From Galbibacter sp048266365 (GTDB lineage: Bacteria; Bacteroidota; Bacteroidia; Flavobacteriales; Flavobacteriaceae), in the NCBI RefSeq assembly GCF_048266365.1, contig NZ_JBLWZP010000002.1:372001-436000 (forward strand): a stretch of DNA of 64,000 nucleotides, given 5' to 3'. A program made the translations under genes and the position numbers. Every line of letters begins with the position of its first letter. Position 1 is the first letter of the stretch. This document shows, in pieces, positions 51,673 through 60,533 of this stretch. The notes under the pieces were generated by a model. It ran no database searches. It was not told the origin of the DNA and saw only the letters and a list, made by a program, of their open reading frames with translations.

Positions 51673-53169
51673 ATGAAAAACAAATTAAAAAACTCTTGGA
51701 TACTCCTTCTTTTACTTGCACTAAGCATTAGCTGTAGTAAAGACGATGATGATATCGACGACCCTGTTACTGGAAAAGTAGAGCTCAACAGTGAAATTAA
51801 TGACTTTATTTGGAAAGGGATGAATTATTGGTATTACTATCAGAGCCAAGTCGATGACCTCGCAGATACCAAGGATGACAATCAAGATAACTATTACACT
51901 TATTTAAATGAGTATTCAAATCCTCAAGAACTCTTCAACGATTTGGTGTATACTCAAGAGGATGACTTCTCATGGTATATAGAAGATGTAGAAGCACAAG
52001 CCAATGCCTTTAGAGGTATTTCTGAGTCGTATGGTATAAATCTGGGATTTGCGGTCTATGCAGATCAGAGCCAGACCGATGTTTTTGTTTATGTCGGCTA
52101 TGTCTCTAAGAATTCTCCTGCAAGTGAAGCCGGTATTGAGCGTGGAGATCTGATTTACAGCGTTAACGGAACAACCCTCAATGCAGATAATTTTTCCATA
52201 ATTAATAAATTGTATACAGAAAGCTCCATCTCCTTAGGTTTTGCTGAGATTGTAGATAATGCTATCATATACGATGAAAATGATATCTCTCTAACACCGG
52301 TGGTTATCAATGAAAATCCAGTATACTACCACGACATTATTGAGACCGGTGGTGCTAAAATAGGCTATTTGGTCTACAACAGCTTTGTACATACCTATCA
52401 CCAAGAACTCAATGATGTGTTTGCAGAGTTTAAAAGTCAAAACATTAACGAGTTGGTATTGGATCTACGTTATAATGGTGGAGGCTCTGTAGTAACTTCC
52501 GCATTTTTAGCCAGTATGATCGATGGAAATGTTACAAATAATAAGACATTCGCCAACCTGGTATACAATCAAAAAAGAGATGCGGATGAAGGTGCAATAT
52601 ATCCCTTTTTTGATCAGGGTTGGTTATACGATAAATCTACTGGAGATTATACTGCAGATTTTGACATAAACAGACTTACAACACTTAACCGTGTATATGT
52701 CATCGTTACAGAATATACAGCTTCTGCGAGCGAGATGATTATCAACGGACTTCGCCCCTATATGGATGTTTTTGTTGTAGGAGGTACTACCGTTGGGAAA
52801 AATGAAGGTTCCATCACTGTTTATGATTCTAAAGAGGACTTCACTAGTTCAGAAAACAGAAATCCAAATCACAATGTCGGAATGCAACCTATAGTATTTC
52901 AGATAACTAATAGTAATAATGAGAGTGATTACGATGATGGCTTTACACCTGACCTTGAGATAGACGAGTCCATGTTTGCTGCTTCGATTAAACCCTTTGG
53001 AGATCCAGAGGAGCAACTTCTTAAAAAAGCAATCGACAATATTACAGGCGTAAGTGCAAAACAAAGCTTGTTCAGCACAACCAGCCTTCAAAAGCTTGGT
53101 AAGGTCAAGGGACCGAAGTTTAGTACGGAGATGTATATGCTTCCTTCAGACCTCGATCGTCTAAAATAG
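51673..53169 (+). CDS. S41 family C-terminal processing peptidase lipoprotein
   Basis: A 498-residue lipoprotein (lipobox SISC, Cys21) with an Asp-rich linker after the Cys. It has an N-terminal helical segment, a PDZ domain (about 140 to 215, SKNSPASEAGIERGDLIYSVNG), and an S41 tail-specific protease domain with LVLDLRYNGGGSV. The catalytic Ser is in EYTASASEMI and the Lys in VGKNEGSI, the Ser/Lys dyad. It acts on unfolded or C-terminally exposed proteins in the periplasm. Divergent from the ECF operon, sharing 185 bases of promoter DNA; whether it belongs to that regulon is not known. Confidence 0.9.
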   Translation: MKNKLKNSWILLLLLALSISCSKDDDDIDDPVTGKVELNSEINDFIWKGMNYWYYYQSQVDDLADTKDDNQDNYYTYLNEYSNPQELFNDLVYTQEDDFSWYIEDVEAQANAFRGISESYGINLGFAVYADQSQTDVFVYVGYVSKNSPASEAGIERGDLIYSVNGTTLNADNFSIINKLYTESSISLGFAEIVDNAIIYDENDISLTPVVINENPVYYHDIIETGGAKIGYLVYNSFVHTYHQELNDVFAEFKSQNINELVLDLRYNGGGSVVTSAFLASMIDGNVTNNKTFANLVYNQKRDADEGAIYPFFDQGWLYDKSTGDYTADFDINRLTTLNRVYVIVTEYTASASEMIINGLRPYMDVFVVGGTTVGKNEGSITVYDSKEDFTSSENRNPNHNVGMQPIVFQITNSNNESDYDDGFTPDLEIDESMFAASIKPFGDPEEQLLKKAIDNITGVSAKQSLFSTTSLQKLGKVKGPKFSTEMYMLPSDLDRLK

Positions 53170-53201
53170 GAAAACAATTAATCCCACATAAGGATATAAA
53201 A

Positions 53202-53249
53202 AATCGAGTAGGCCTTAAATTTCTTAAAGGCACTACTCGATTGTTTTTT
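53202..53249. terminator. Terminator between the S41 peptidase and btuB
   Basis: AATCGAGTAG...GCCTT pairs with AAGGC...CTACTCGATT (one bulge), followed by six T. It is 32 bases after the peptidase stop; the A-run on the other side lets it also serve the convergent receptor gene. Confidence 0.85.
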
Positions 53250-53287
53250 GGGTATTGTAGTAGGGACTAACCCAATTGAACTTTAAA

Positions 53288-55159
53288 TTATAAAGTCAAT
53301 CGAAATCCCAAACGTACGTTTCGACCTCTAGTGGTGTATCCCACGAGTTCCTGATAATCTTCATTAGTAATGTTATCCAGGTTTAAAAACATGCTAAATT
53401 GATCAGAGAACTGATGGTTCGCACTGAAGTTAAGTAGTGAAAAAGCATCGAGTTCCACATTTTCAAAAGTATCAAAATCAGTATCCGATCGCGCTCCGGT
53501 ATATTGGTAACTAAGTCCGAGCCCGGTTGTTGAAAATAACTGATAGTTTACACCTGCATTTGCCTTATGTTTTGGTATTCTCAAGACCACCTTATCCCTG
53601 TTTTCAGTAAAGGTGTAATTTGCAGTGATCAGCAATTTAGCTATAGGCTCATAGGAAGCCTCTAGCTCCAGGCCATGTACAGTAAAGCGATCCTCAACAT
53701 TGACATACATCCACTGCCCAGTCTCAATTGCTATCATATAATCAATAAAATTCTCTTCTTCGCGATTAAAGTACAGTGCGCTCCATCTAAACTGCTCGCT
53801 TTGAAATTCCACTCCACCTTCAAGAGTATGATTTTCTTCAGGTTTTAAATCTGGATTTGCTCCAAAGGCACCAAACAACTGTGGAAGGGTCGGCGCTATA
53901 TATGAACTACTGTATGATCCAAGGAATTTTAAATAACTCGAATCAAGTTTAAGAGTATAAGAAGGATTGAAATTATAGGTAAAATGGCTACCGTACTCAC
54001 TGTGATTATTCCATCTCCCGCCGAGGTTAAGATTCAGACCAAAGTCAGATACCCACACCACATTGGCATAAGGATCTGTAGTAGTAAAATCGGTATCAGC
54101 ACCCAAGGTGGCTTGTCGTTTTATATAGTTCAACCCGATAATAGTATAAAACTTATCATTAAAGCTGTACTTATTATAGGCATCTACTACAGTGCTTTTA
54201 GCAGCGTAGGCATTTGGATATTCTGAGTAAATATCACGATGAATCTCATTAAAGGAGGCATTGATATTGAATTGACCATTGTTATAACGATACTCCGGTG
54301 ATATGGTCACTCTATACTGCTCACTTTGGGAGTAGTTATCATTATCCCCCATAGGTGAGGCGGCATCAAAATCGGCTTTAAACTTATCATAATACCCTAG
54401 TATATTTACAGAAAGACGGTCTGAGAACTGATAACCAAAATTGACATTGGTGTTTATTCTGTTAAACGGATCCTTCTCCTCTCCGATTACAGCAGACAAA
54501 CCATCGGTATATTGATGACCAAAGCCAACCAAATAGCTAAACTTATCCAACCGTCCATTGACATTCAGGTTGTTTCTAAAATCAGTAATCGAATAGTCGC
54601 TTTCATCAGAAGATTGATTACTCCCAATGCTACTTTGGAAGCTAGCCGAAATTCTTTCAGACCCTGCCTTTTTTGTTTTGATATTAATTACTGCAGTGGC
54701 AGCACTATTTCCGTACAAAGTACTCGCAGCACCTTTTAGGATTTCTACGGATTCAATACTCGCCGGATCGACGAGTTTTAAATCAAAATCACCGGCAACC
54801 TGTGAAGGGTCACTTACAGGAATACCATCAATTAAAAACAGTACTTGTCGATTGTTTCCGCCTCTAATGAGGTAGGATAGGTTTTGTCCGGCATTACTGC
54901 GACTCCCATTGATTTCGATACCACTTTTGGTATTGATAAGCTCCGCTAGGCTGCGTCCTTGATTTCTTTGCAGTTCCTCTGCAGTGATTGTTATAATGGT
55001 TTTACCAGAGTTTTCACGTTTTAATTCAAATCTGGAATCACTCACTACAACCGCTTCCAATTGGTTAACTTGTGTGTTTTCTAACCCACTGCTTTGCTGT
55101 GAGTAGCCCAGGGTGCAAATCAGACCCAGTGCACAAAAAGAAAGAATTCTTTTGTTCAT
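53288..55159 (-). CDS. btuB: TonB-dependent vitamin B12 receptor, BtuB type
   Basis: An outer-membrane TonB-dependent transporter of 623 residues from the ATG at 55159, with a signal peptide ending GYSQ. The frame is open to 55231 but that region lies in the riboswitch terminator. The TonB box region (VVVSDSRFE), plug (LAELINTKSGIEINGSRS, FLIDGIPVSDPS, ILKGAASTLYGNSAATAVINIKTK), and a 22-stranded barrel ending NVRLGFRLTL are clear. Cobalamin is the inferred substrate because a cobalamin riboswitch with a terminator lies directly upstream, and a BtuFCD importer is divergent. Confidence 0.93.
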   Translation of the reverse strand: MNKRILSFCALGLICTLGYSQQSSGLENTQVNQLEAVVVSDSRFELKRENSGKTIITITAEELQRNQGRSLAELINTKSGIEINGSRSNAGQNLSYLIRGGNNRQVLFLIDGIPVSDPSQVAGDFDLKLVDPASIESVEILKGAASTLYGNSAATAVINIKTKKAGSERISASFQSSIGSNQSSDESDYSITDFRNNLNVNGRLDKFSYLVGFGHQYTDGLSAVIGEEKDPFNRINTNVNFGYQFSDRLSVNILGYYDKFKADFDAASPMGDNDNYSQSEQYRVTISPEYRYNNGQFNINASFNEIHRDIYSEYPNAYAAKSTVVDAYNKYSFNDKFYTIIGLNYIKRQATLGADTDFTTTDPYANVVWVSDFGLNLNLGGRWNNHSEYGSHFTYNFNPSYTLKLDSSYLKFLGSYSSSYIAPTLPQLFGAFGANPDLKPEENHTLEGGVEFQSEQFRWSALYFNREEENFIDYMIAIETGQWMYVNVEDRFTVHGLELEASYEPIAKLLITANYTFTENRDKVVLRIPKHKANAGVNYQLFSTTGLGLSYQYTGARSDTDFDTFENVELDAFSLLNFSANHQFSDQFSMFLNLDNITNEDYQELVGYTTRGRNVRLGFRLTL

Positions 55160-55180
55160 TTTTTTAGTTCGTAAAAAGGG

Positions 55181-55203
55181 AAAAAAGTATGGAAATACCA
55201 TAC
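55181..55203 (-). terminator. Terminator expression platform of the cobalamin riboswitch
   Basis: On the minus strand GTATGG, TATTT loop, CCATAC, then six T residues, 22 bases before the BtuB start codon. It sits 3' of the riboswitch aptamer, so ligand binding would favour termination. Confidence 0.75.
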
Positions 55204-55233
55204 GCCAACTTTTATCCCGAAAGTTTGACAATA

Positions 55234-55442
55234 TTTTTTGAATTTAGGCAGGTCTCCTGGCTTGCTTTTGTTTTGGTCAACCTTCCCATTCAAATACATG
55301 ACTATTCGAACAGTGGTAATATAAAAGATACCAAAACACAAAAATTGCAGTAACACTTATAGCTACATAAAGCTTACAGTTGCGGGAACAGCTACGGATT
55401 TACACCGTATTCCCTTTTCATCCTTTTTGAATGTTCAAAAAA
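55234..55442 (-). promoter_or_regulatory. Cobalamin riboswitch
   Basis: The minus strand contains the conserved B12 box AAGCCAGGAGACCTGCC (55247-55263). Upstream of it lies the core GGGAATACGGTG, AATCCGTAGCTG, then CCCGCAACTGTAAGC. The closing P1 helix is TTTTTTGAA at 55234-55242 paired with TTCAAAAAA at 55434-55442. It controls only the minus-strand BtuB gene; the divergent btuF start lies outside it. The class matches from memory the coenzyme-B12 family. Confidence 0.95.
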
Positions 55443-55558
55443 GGAACCATAAATTCGAGGCAAAAATAAACATTTTAAACAAGAGAAGCCATACAAGACA
55501 AATTAATCTTAATTTTACCCCTCGAAGCCGTGATAGAAAATATACAAATGTGCGTGTC

Positions 55559-56743
55559 ATGATGAAATACCTTTACCTTTTACTTATTACACTACTTATC
55601 GGTTGTAATGAATCCTATCAAAAAACTAAAAATTCAGCTACAAAGGCTCCTTTAGCTTTGCAGGGTTATGAAGATGCCCTAACCCCAATACAATACGCAC
55701 AGGGATTTGAAATAAAGACCCAGGGTTACATCACCTATGTACAAGTAAAATCTCCTTGGCCCAATGCCAAAGCCCCCTTTACCTACGCCCTGATCAGTAA
55801 GCAACATAAGAAAGAATTAAAAGACAGTCTGGACTACCTTCGATCTACCTTTGACGCTCTTATTTTCACCCCGGTTGACAAGGTGATAGCCACCTCAACT
55901 ACCCAGATTCCCGCCTTTGAGCTCTTGGAGGTTTCAGATCATCTCATTGGGTTTCCAGGGACGGATTATATTTCATCACCTGCCATTAGAGCGCGGATTG
56001 AAAGTGGACAAATAAAAGAATTGGGCACCAATGAATCCTTAAACGAAGAAGTCATTATCACCTCAGGGGCCGATCTCTTCATAGGTTTTGGAGTTTCTAG
56101 TCAGAGTAAGAGCTATACTACCATATCAAAGGCAGGGCTTCCAGTGGTTTATAATGGTGACTGGGTGGAAGAAACACCGCTAGGAAAAGCAGAATGGATT
56201 AAGTTTATGGGTGCATTCTTCGAAAAACAACAAGAGGCCGATCACATATTTAACACCGTGGTAGATGAATATCATAAAGCAAAAAAATTAGCATTAAAGG
56301 CAACATCCCAACCCACTGTAATTAGCGGCTCGATGTTTAAAGACATTTGGTACGCTCCAGCTGGAGATAGCTGGCTTGCCCAATTCTTTAGTGACGCCAA
56401 TGCAAATTATCTTTGGAAAGACACCGATGGTACAGGCAGTCTTTCTCTTAATTTCGAGACTGTGTTAATGAAGGCCAGAGCAACCGATTATTGGATTGGC
56501 TCAGGACAATTCACCAATTATAGTCAGTTAAAACAAACAAATCCACATTACGAGCAATTTGAATTCTTTAAGCAAAAGAACATCTTTACCTATGCATTGA
56601 GCATTGGAGATAAGGGTGGAATGCTGTATTATGAACTAGCACCTACACGTCCAGACATGGTTTTAAAAGATATAATTCATATTTTACACCCCGATTTATT
56701 GCCCGATTACACCACAGTATTCTTTAAACCTTTGCAACCTTGA
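55559..56743 (+). CDS. btuF: ABC transporter substrate-binding lipoprotein, BtuF-like
   Basis: A periplasmic-binding lipoprotein of 394 residues (lipobox LLIGC). The ATG at 55559 is chosen because the open frame upstream to 55427 overlaps the riboswitch region and has no signal-peptide character. The class III periplasmic binding fold (TroA/BtuF) shows two lobes joined by a long helix, with EEVIITSGADLFIGFGVS and LPVVYNGDWVEETPLGKAEWIKF near the hinge. It is followed by a BtuC-type permease (4-base overlap). Cobalamin is inferred from the neighbours; haem or iron-chelate binders have the same fold. Confidence 0.87.
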   Translation: MMKYLYLLLITLLIGCNESYQKTKNSATKAPLALQGYEDALTPIQYAQGFEIKTQGYITYVQVKSPWPNAKAPFTYALISKQHKKELKDSLDYLRSTFDALIFTPVDKVIATSTTQIPAFELLEVSDHLIGFPGTDYISSPAIRARIESGQIKELGTNESLNEEVIITSGADLFIGFGVSSQSKSYTTISKAGLPVVYNGDWVEETPLGKAEWIKFMGAFFEKQQEADHIFNTVVDEYHKAKKLALKATSQPTVISGSMFKDIWYAPAGDSWLAQFFSDANANYLWKDTDGTGSLSLNFETVLMKARATDYWIGSGQFTNYSQLKQTNPHYEQFEFFKQKNIFTYALSIGDKGGMLYYELAPTRPDMVLKDIIHILHPDLLPDYTTVFFKPLQP

Positions 56744-57771
56744 ATACCTCAAAATCATATTACCCTTCACTATTCATAGTAGGCTTACTCCTTATCGTAA
56801 GTTTTTTTCTGAATTTAAGCCTGGGCTCAGTAAGTGTTCCTCCTAAAGAGGTGTTCTACGCTTTATTGGACCAGCCTGTAGCCAATGAATCTTGGAGGTA
56901 TATCATTGTCAACTATCGGCTTCCGAAGTCGCTAACTGCAATTCTGGTAGGTAGTGGCTTATCCCTTAGTGGACTTTTAATGCAAACACTTTTTAGAAAC
57001 CCGCTTGCAGGTCCTTTTGTATTGGGTATAAGTTCAGGGGCGAGCTTGGGTGTTGCTTTATTGATAATGGGTACATCCATTTTTGGCGGAGCTATCGGAA
57101 TAGGACTTGGTTATTCTGCAGGTACTATTATCGCTGCGACTATAGGTAGTTTTTTAGTCTTATTAGCCATTATGATTGTGGCAAGTGCTGTTAAAGATAC
57201 CATGACGCTATTAATTATTGGATTAATGTTTGGTAGCATTACCAGTTCAGTGGTGAGTGTATTATCTTATTTTACAGAAAAAGAACAGCTTCAACAATAT
57301 ATATTTTGGTCCTTCGGAAGTTTGGGAAATCTAAGCTGGAATCAATTGCTGTTATTGACCATATTGATTGTACTCGGAATACTGATTGCCGTTAGCTGTA
57401 TCAAGCCACTCAATGCATTTTTACTTGGAGAGCATTATGCCTCGAGCATGGGAATTGACGTCAAAAAATCCAGGTATTTAATTATTATTGCCACTAGTTT
57501 ATTGGCAGGAAGTATAACAGCCTTTGCAGGCCCGATAGCCTTTATCGGCCTAGCCGTACCACACCTTAGCAGACAGCTATTTCCGACGCAGAATCACAAA
57601 ACAATGATCCCGGCGACCATAGGTTTTGGAGCTATGATCATGTTGTTATGTGATACGGTAGCACAGCTACCCGGAAGCACATTAACCCTACCCATTAATG
57701 CCATTACATCCTTAGTTGGTGCTCCTGTGATTATTTGGTTATTGGTTAGAAAACGCAAAATGATATTTTAA
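56740..57771 (+). CDS. btuC: ABC transporter permease, BtuC/FecCD family
   Basis: A 343-residue inner-membrane permease with about ten hydrophobic helices. Family signatures are RLPKSLTAILVGSGLSLSG, FRNPLAGPFVLGISSGASLG and AGPIAFIGLAVPHLSRQLF. It begins with a TTG overlapping the btuF stop (TTGA), giving MNTSKSYYPS. The upstream gene's ribosome can reinitiate there. It works as a dimer with the ATPase encoded next and the BtuF lipoprotein. Confidence 0.93.
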   Translation: MNTSKSYYPSLFIVGLLLIVSFFLNLSLGSVSVPPKEVFYALLDQPVANESWRYIIVNYRLPKSLTAILVGSGLSLSGLLMQTLFRNPLAGPFVLGISSGASLGVALLIMGTSIFGGAIGIGLGYSAGTIIAATIGSFLVLLAIMIVASAVKDTMTLLIIGLMFGSITSSVVSVLSYFTEKEQLQQYIFWSFGSLGNLSWNQLLLLTILIVLGILIAVSCIKPLNAFLLGEHYASSMGIDVKKSRYLIIIATSLLAGSITAFAGPIAFIGLAVPHLSRQLFPTQNHKTMIPATIGFGAMIMLLCDTVAQLPGSTLTLPINAITSLVGAPVIIWLLVRKRKMIF

Positions 57772-57862
57772 ATTACAGCCTATCAAAACGAAAACAACAC
57801 ATAGCGTCATTAAGTCCGTAGATTTACAAATCGGATATCACCATAAATCTGTAGTCAACACC

Positions 57863-58573
57863 GTGGCGCAACACATTAATTTTGATGTGCACTCCGGTGA
57901 ATTGGTAGCCGTTGTAGGAACAAATGGTATTGGAAAGTCAACACTGCTGAGAACACTTTCTGATTTACAACCAAAGCTGTCGGGTGAAATCTTACTTAAC
58001 AGTACCCCATTGTCGAGGTACAAAGCTAACCAGCTTGCCAGACAACTAAGTATTGTACTTACTGAAGGAATCCCAACTAAAAACCTCAGCGTATTGGAGG
58101 TGATTGCCTTAGGCAGACAACCTTATACAAACTGGATCGGTAATTTAAGCGACTCAGACATAGAACTCGTAAAAACGGTGTTGAAGGATACCGGGCTTAA
58201 TGATCTTCAAGATAAAAAATGTTACCAACTCAGTGATGGACAGTTTCAAAGGGTTATGATTGCAAGAGCTCTTGCCCAGGACACCTCCCTAATTCTATTG
58301 GATGAACCCACAACGCATTTGGATATTTATCACAAAGCCTATGTGTTGAAATTATTAAAAAACATTGCCAAAACAACCGCCAAATCAATAGTGTTTTCCA
58401 CTCATGAAATTGCCTTGGCCCTACAACTATGTGATAAAATATTAATTCTTCAAAAAGAAAAATCAAGTTTTGGCACTCCCAAGCAGCTCATACAACAGGG
58501 AAGTTTCTCCGATTTATTTGAAAGTGATCTTATCAGTTTTGATCCCCAAAGTGCAAGTTTCAAAATCAATTAA
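57863..58573 (+). CDS. btuD: ABC transporter ATP-binding protein, BtuD-like (start uncertain)
   Basis: ATPase of the FecE/BtuD type. Walker A is GTNGIGKST, the signature is LSDGQFQRVMIARAL, and Walker B is LILLDEPTTHLDI, followed by the switch His in FSTHE. From the first canonical start, GTG at 57863, it has 236 residues but lacks the first strand and the aromatic A-loop. The same frame stays open back to 57764 and encodes IKSVDLQIGYHHKSVVN, exactly the missing N-terminus, with no ATG, GTG or TTG. A rare ATT (57809) or ATC (57782) start, or a start-codon mutation, is suspected. Confidence 0.85.
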   Translation: MAQHINFDVHSGELVAVVGTNGIGKSTLLRTLSDLQPKLSGEILLNSTPLSRYKANQLARQLSIVLTEGIPTKNLSVLEVIALGRQPYTNWIGNLSDSDIELVKTVLKDTGLNDLQDKKCYQLSDGQFQRVMIARALAQDTSLILLDEPTTHLDIYHKAYVLKLLKNIAKTTAKSIVFSTHEIALALQLCDKILILQKEKSSFGTPKQLIQQGSFSDLFESDLISFDPQSASFKIN

Positions 58574-59414
58574 CTTCCTGCGAATCAAAGTCCAGATCTA
58601 CCAGTACAGGAAAGTGATCTGAAGGATATTTACAGTTTTGTGAATCACTTAAAATTCCACTCTTAAGCACCTTAAACCCATTTTCAGAAATAAATACATA
58701 ATCGATTTTTTCGGTCACCGGTTTCTCAAAGTGAAAGCCATTAAAGGTTCCTTTAGGTCCAAATGCATTATCTCCGGCTACCGTATGAGTATCTAGCATC
58801 TGATCAGTGATTATTTGAATTCCCTTTTCATTGTCCGTTAAATTAAAATCCCCAGTGAGTACCACTGCCCTATTTTCTTTATTGACTTCTTTTATTTTTT
58901 GAAGTATCAACTTCGAACTCTCCAATCGTGCAACATCTCCTCTATGGTCGAAATGGGTGTTGAACACCCAAAAACTATGATCTGAGTCTTTATCCTTAAA
59001 CAAGGCATAAGTACAGATTCTATTCAAAGCAGCATCCCATCCTTTGGAAGGTTTGTCCGGAGTAGGTGAAAGCCAAAAGGTTCCCTGTTTTACAACCATT
59101 AATTCATCCGTATTGTAAAAAATAGCAGAGTATTCTCCTTCAGTATTTCCTTTATCTCGACCTATACCAACGTAATCATAAGGTTTCAGAACTGACTTTA
59201 TATCCTCGAGCTGATGGTGTAAGCCTTCTTGGGTTCCAATGACATCTACATCGTAATAATTCAGTTGCGAAATTAGAAATGCTTTGCGATTTTCCCAGTT
59301 GTTGGCTGTATCCGAAGGGTTGTCATATTTGATATTATATGACATGACTTTAAGATCCTGTGCGCTGACTACCCCGCAGATTAGTGTCGCTAAAATAAAA
59401 TTTAAAATTCTCAT
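58566..59414 (-). CDS. Endonuclease/exonuclease/phosphatase family protein, exported
   Basis: A 282-residue protein with a signal peptide (MRILNFILATLICGVVSAQ). The EEP fold motifs are VMSYNIKYDN, GTQEG (metal Glu), FNTHFDHRGDVAR, LTGDFNLT and the terminal SDHFPVLV with catalytic Asp and His. Secreted members may act as nucleases, sphingomyelinases or sugar-phosphatases; the substrate is not readable. Its 3' end overlaps the convergent btuD gene by 8 bases. Confidence 0.88.
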   Translation of the reverse strand: MRILNFILATLICGVVSAQDLKVMSYNIKYDNPSDTANNWENRKAFLISQLNYYDVDVIGTQEGLHHQLEDIKSVLKPYDYVGIGRDKGNTEGEYSAIFYNTDELMVVKQGTFWLSPTPDKPSKGWDAALNRICTYALFKDKDSDHSFWVFNTHFDHRGDVARLESSKLILQKIKEVNKENRAVVLTGDFNLTDNEKGIQIITDQMLDTHTVAGDNAFGPKGTFNGFHFEKPVTEKIDYVFISENGFKVLKSGILSDSQNCKYPSDHFPVLVDLDFDSQEVN

Positions 59415-59507
59415 GTGAAGTCGTTTCGTTATCGTAAAATTTATCGCTTCTCAAATATACCAATCCTTATTTTAGATTCCGTGAAATCTGCTGGTTTTAT
59501 TGACTAC

Positions 59508-60196
59508 TTATCCCCCATATTCTTTTTTGGCATCTTCCGTCATTTCTTTAATTCAACCATGAACTACTTCCTGGGTTAGTACCTTCCCATTCTCTCCTAA
59601 TCTCTTTATTTTAATAGCCTTATCATCAGGGTCTAGATCAATCTTTGTAGCAGTTAAAGTAAACTTATCTCGCACTATCTGCAATATTAGTCCGGGTAAA
59701 CCGCTATAACGTGAAGCCCAAAACTAATTGGGATTTCAGGTGTAAACCATGCTATTGCATCCCTGTTATAATAAAATCCCTGTCGACTAAATAATCGTTC
59801 TACAGCGGTCGTCTTATAACACAAATACCTCCCGATCTTTTTAGTCTCTTGTGTTATTTCCCATTCTAAAGGTTTATTGGCAACATCTCCAAAAGTAAGA
59901 CTAGAGTAGATCAAAGAATGCGTTGCATTATTCGTATAATAAGGGCTAGTGTCAGAATTACTTCCGATATTATATCCTTTTTCATCCAAAGAAGGGATTA
60001 AATAATAGTAGGATTCTTCATTATTAAAGTTCAATTCAAAATCTTCTGGAGTAGCATTTCGGTATTCTTGTATCACAAGTTGCTTGATATGCATTGGAAC
60101 TTCTTTTTTTGACTCTACAGCTTTGGTAAAACTTTCGATGTATTTCTCATTCATAACACCGGTGTTTTCATGGAAAAAATATTTAACGGTCAACAA
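59508..60196 (-). pseudogene. Decayed GLPGLI family protein gene
   Basis: The surviving frame (59687-60196) encodes 169 residues typical of GLPGLI proteins up to YNRDAIAWFTPEIPISFG. A one-base loss near 59717-59719 (a G-run on the minus strand) then shifts the frame. The next frame continues SRYSGLPGLILQIVRDKF to VVHG and meets a TGA at 59553-59555; the family-like sequence continues in that frame to a TAA at 59508. The N-terminus also lacks an ATG and signal peptide, beginning only at a TTG. Two or three independent lesions argue against a sequencing error. Confidence 0.8.
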
Positions 60197-60533
60197 GCTT
60201 TTAGTACTTATTAATAAGAAAATCCGTAGCGATTTCGTTGTAACTAAATCAACTATTTCAATAGTATTTGCTCTGACACATAGACCCTAATCTTAATAAT
60301 TGATCGATATCAATATTAGAAAAACATCTCAAACAACCAACTTTTGAACTACAATATGATAAATAAAGTCAATATGGAGAACAGAATTAATCAATTTATC
60401 ACCTATGGGTCCACGACTATAGTAATTCGACAATCCATCAAAAGGGATATGTTTTGGATCTTTAAAGGAAAATTGAACAACTAATACAATAGAGAATTTG
60501 ACCTTATAAAACAATTATAACCGGAAATATTCA
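60197..60533. other. Gap with no recognised gene
   Basis: AT-rich sequence between the GLPGLI remnant and the sulfatase. The first 70 bases continue the GLPGLI frame on the minus strand without a start codon. The rest holds no family I recognise and no clear terminator. Confidence 0.5.

Noticed and set aside
55427..55558. Longer start for btuF
   Set aside because: It overlaps riboswitch sequence, is basic and not signal-like, while the ATG at 55559 gives a good lipoprotein signal.
60329..60514. 61-residue minus-strand ORF ahead of the sulfatase
   Set aside because: No recognisable family, no promoter, and composition typical of AT-rich intergenic DNA.
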